Part shown: positions 14,916 to 15,036 of the stretch, in pieces
Layout: every line of letters begins with the position of its first letter
Position numbering within the stretch: position 1 is the first letter of the stretch
Origin: Candidatus Poseidoniales archaeon
GTDB lineage: Archaea; Thermoplasmatota; Poseidoniia; Poseidoniales; Poseidoniaceae
Direction of reading: 5' to 3'
Length of the DNA stretch: 15,036 bases
NCBI GenBank assembly: GCA_003602665.1
Contig: QQSG01000065.1
Coordinates: 7,946 to 22,981, forward strand
The notes under the pieces: model-generated
What the model saw: the letters and a program-made list of their open reading frames with translations, nothing else
Databases searched by the model: none
What the model was told of the DNA's origin: nothing
Position numbers and translations under genes: made by a program

Positions 14916-15036
14916 TCGACGAACCTCCTGCTTTCTCAAATCGTTGAATGGTTACTGACTTGCCTTGAGATTTCCATATCTCTAGTAATTGAGACAAGAG
15001 GCGATCATGCTCCTCGTCTGTGATTCCTAATCGTCT
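14908..15036 (-). CDS. 3' end of an upstream gene, truncated by the window edge
   Basis: An open frame enters from the right edge and runs for 42 codons to a TAA at 14908-14910. The peptide reads LGITDEEHDRLLSQLLEIW in its first half and IQRFEKAGG near the end. It is charged and helical, as expected of a genuine soluble protein C-terminus. Its stop overlaps the ATG of the giant Ig gene by 8 bases, the same coupled arrangement seen elsewhere in this operon. The family cannot be recognised from this fragment. It shows that the transcription unit extends beyond the window. Confidence 0.7.
   Translation of the reverse strand, partial: RRLGITDEEHDRLLSQLLEIWKSQGKSVTIQRFEKAGGSSNA
14923..14928 (-). 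promoter_or_regulatory. Ribosome binding site deciding the start of the giant Ig protein
   Basis: GGAGGT on the minus strand lies 7 nt before the ATG at 14915. It falls inside the longer reading frame that would start with TTG at 14939, so the ATG start is favoured. The site lies within the last codons of the upstream gene. Confidence 0.75.

Noticed and set aside
14916..14939. TTG start adding eight residues to the giant Ig protein
   Set aside because: The GGAGG site lies inside this extension with ideal spacing to the ATG at 14915, and the added residues only lengthen the charged part before the signal peptide.

Overview
The window reads as archaeal chromosome. It is dominated by one long minus-strand transcription unit that encodes an archaellum (archaeal rotary motility filament). 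The best guess for the host is a marine planktonic euryarchaeon of the Thermoplasmatota / Marine Group II (Poseidoniales) type. That guess rests on recall of gene style: an acidic secreted proteome, tandem NEW3/CARDB-like Ig domains, a FlaF-FlaG-FlaH-FlaI-FlaJ archaellum set without recognisable FlaC, and strong Shine-Dalgarno sites of the GGAGGTGAT type. No taxonomic marker gene is present, so the assignment is inference.

Layout: on the plus strand, 1-984 holds a small two-TM membrane protein and a bacterial-type endonuclease III (nth). Everything from about 976 to 15036 is on the minus strand. In transcription order, right to left, it contains: the 3' end of a gene running off the edge (14908-15036); a giant signal-peptide-bearing multi-Ig protein with five C-terminal TM segments (10041-14915); a coiled-coil plus Ig-like protein without a signal peptide (9068-10060); two tandem archaellins (8416-9012 and 7772-8404); a helical acidic protein in the flaC/D/E position (6870-7718); FlaF (6213-6866), FlaG (5715-6203), FlaH (4997-5722), FlaI (3272-4987) and FlaJ (1455-3257); and a three-TM protein (976-1416) that overlaps nth tail to tail. 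Intergenic gaps are under 60 nt, several neighbours overlap, and most starts have a clear GGAGG/GGTG-type ribosome binding site. A single coupled operon is therefore likely. No stretch over 300 bases lacks a gene, and I saw no tRNA, rRNA, CRISPR, IS or integrase.

How the genes work together: archaellins carry a class III (prepilin-like) N-terminus and are assembled by the FlaI ATPase on the FlaJ membrane platform with FlaH. FlaF and FlaG act as envelope-side stator parts. The giant Ig protein and the coiled-coil/Ig protein are translationally coupled to each other and lie directly upstream of the archaellins. They are the most interesting unexplained parts: candidates for an envelope scaffold and a cytosolic partner specific to this lineage's archaellum. 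The archaellin pair is bracketed by stem-loops: two in the 55-nt leader region and one long hairpin just after the second archaellin. This suggests RNA-level control of archaellin dosage within the operon.
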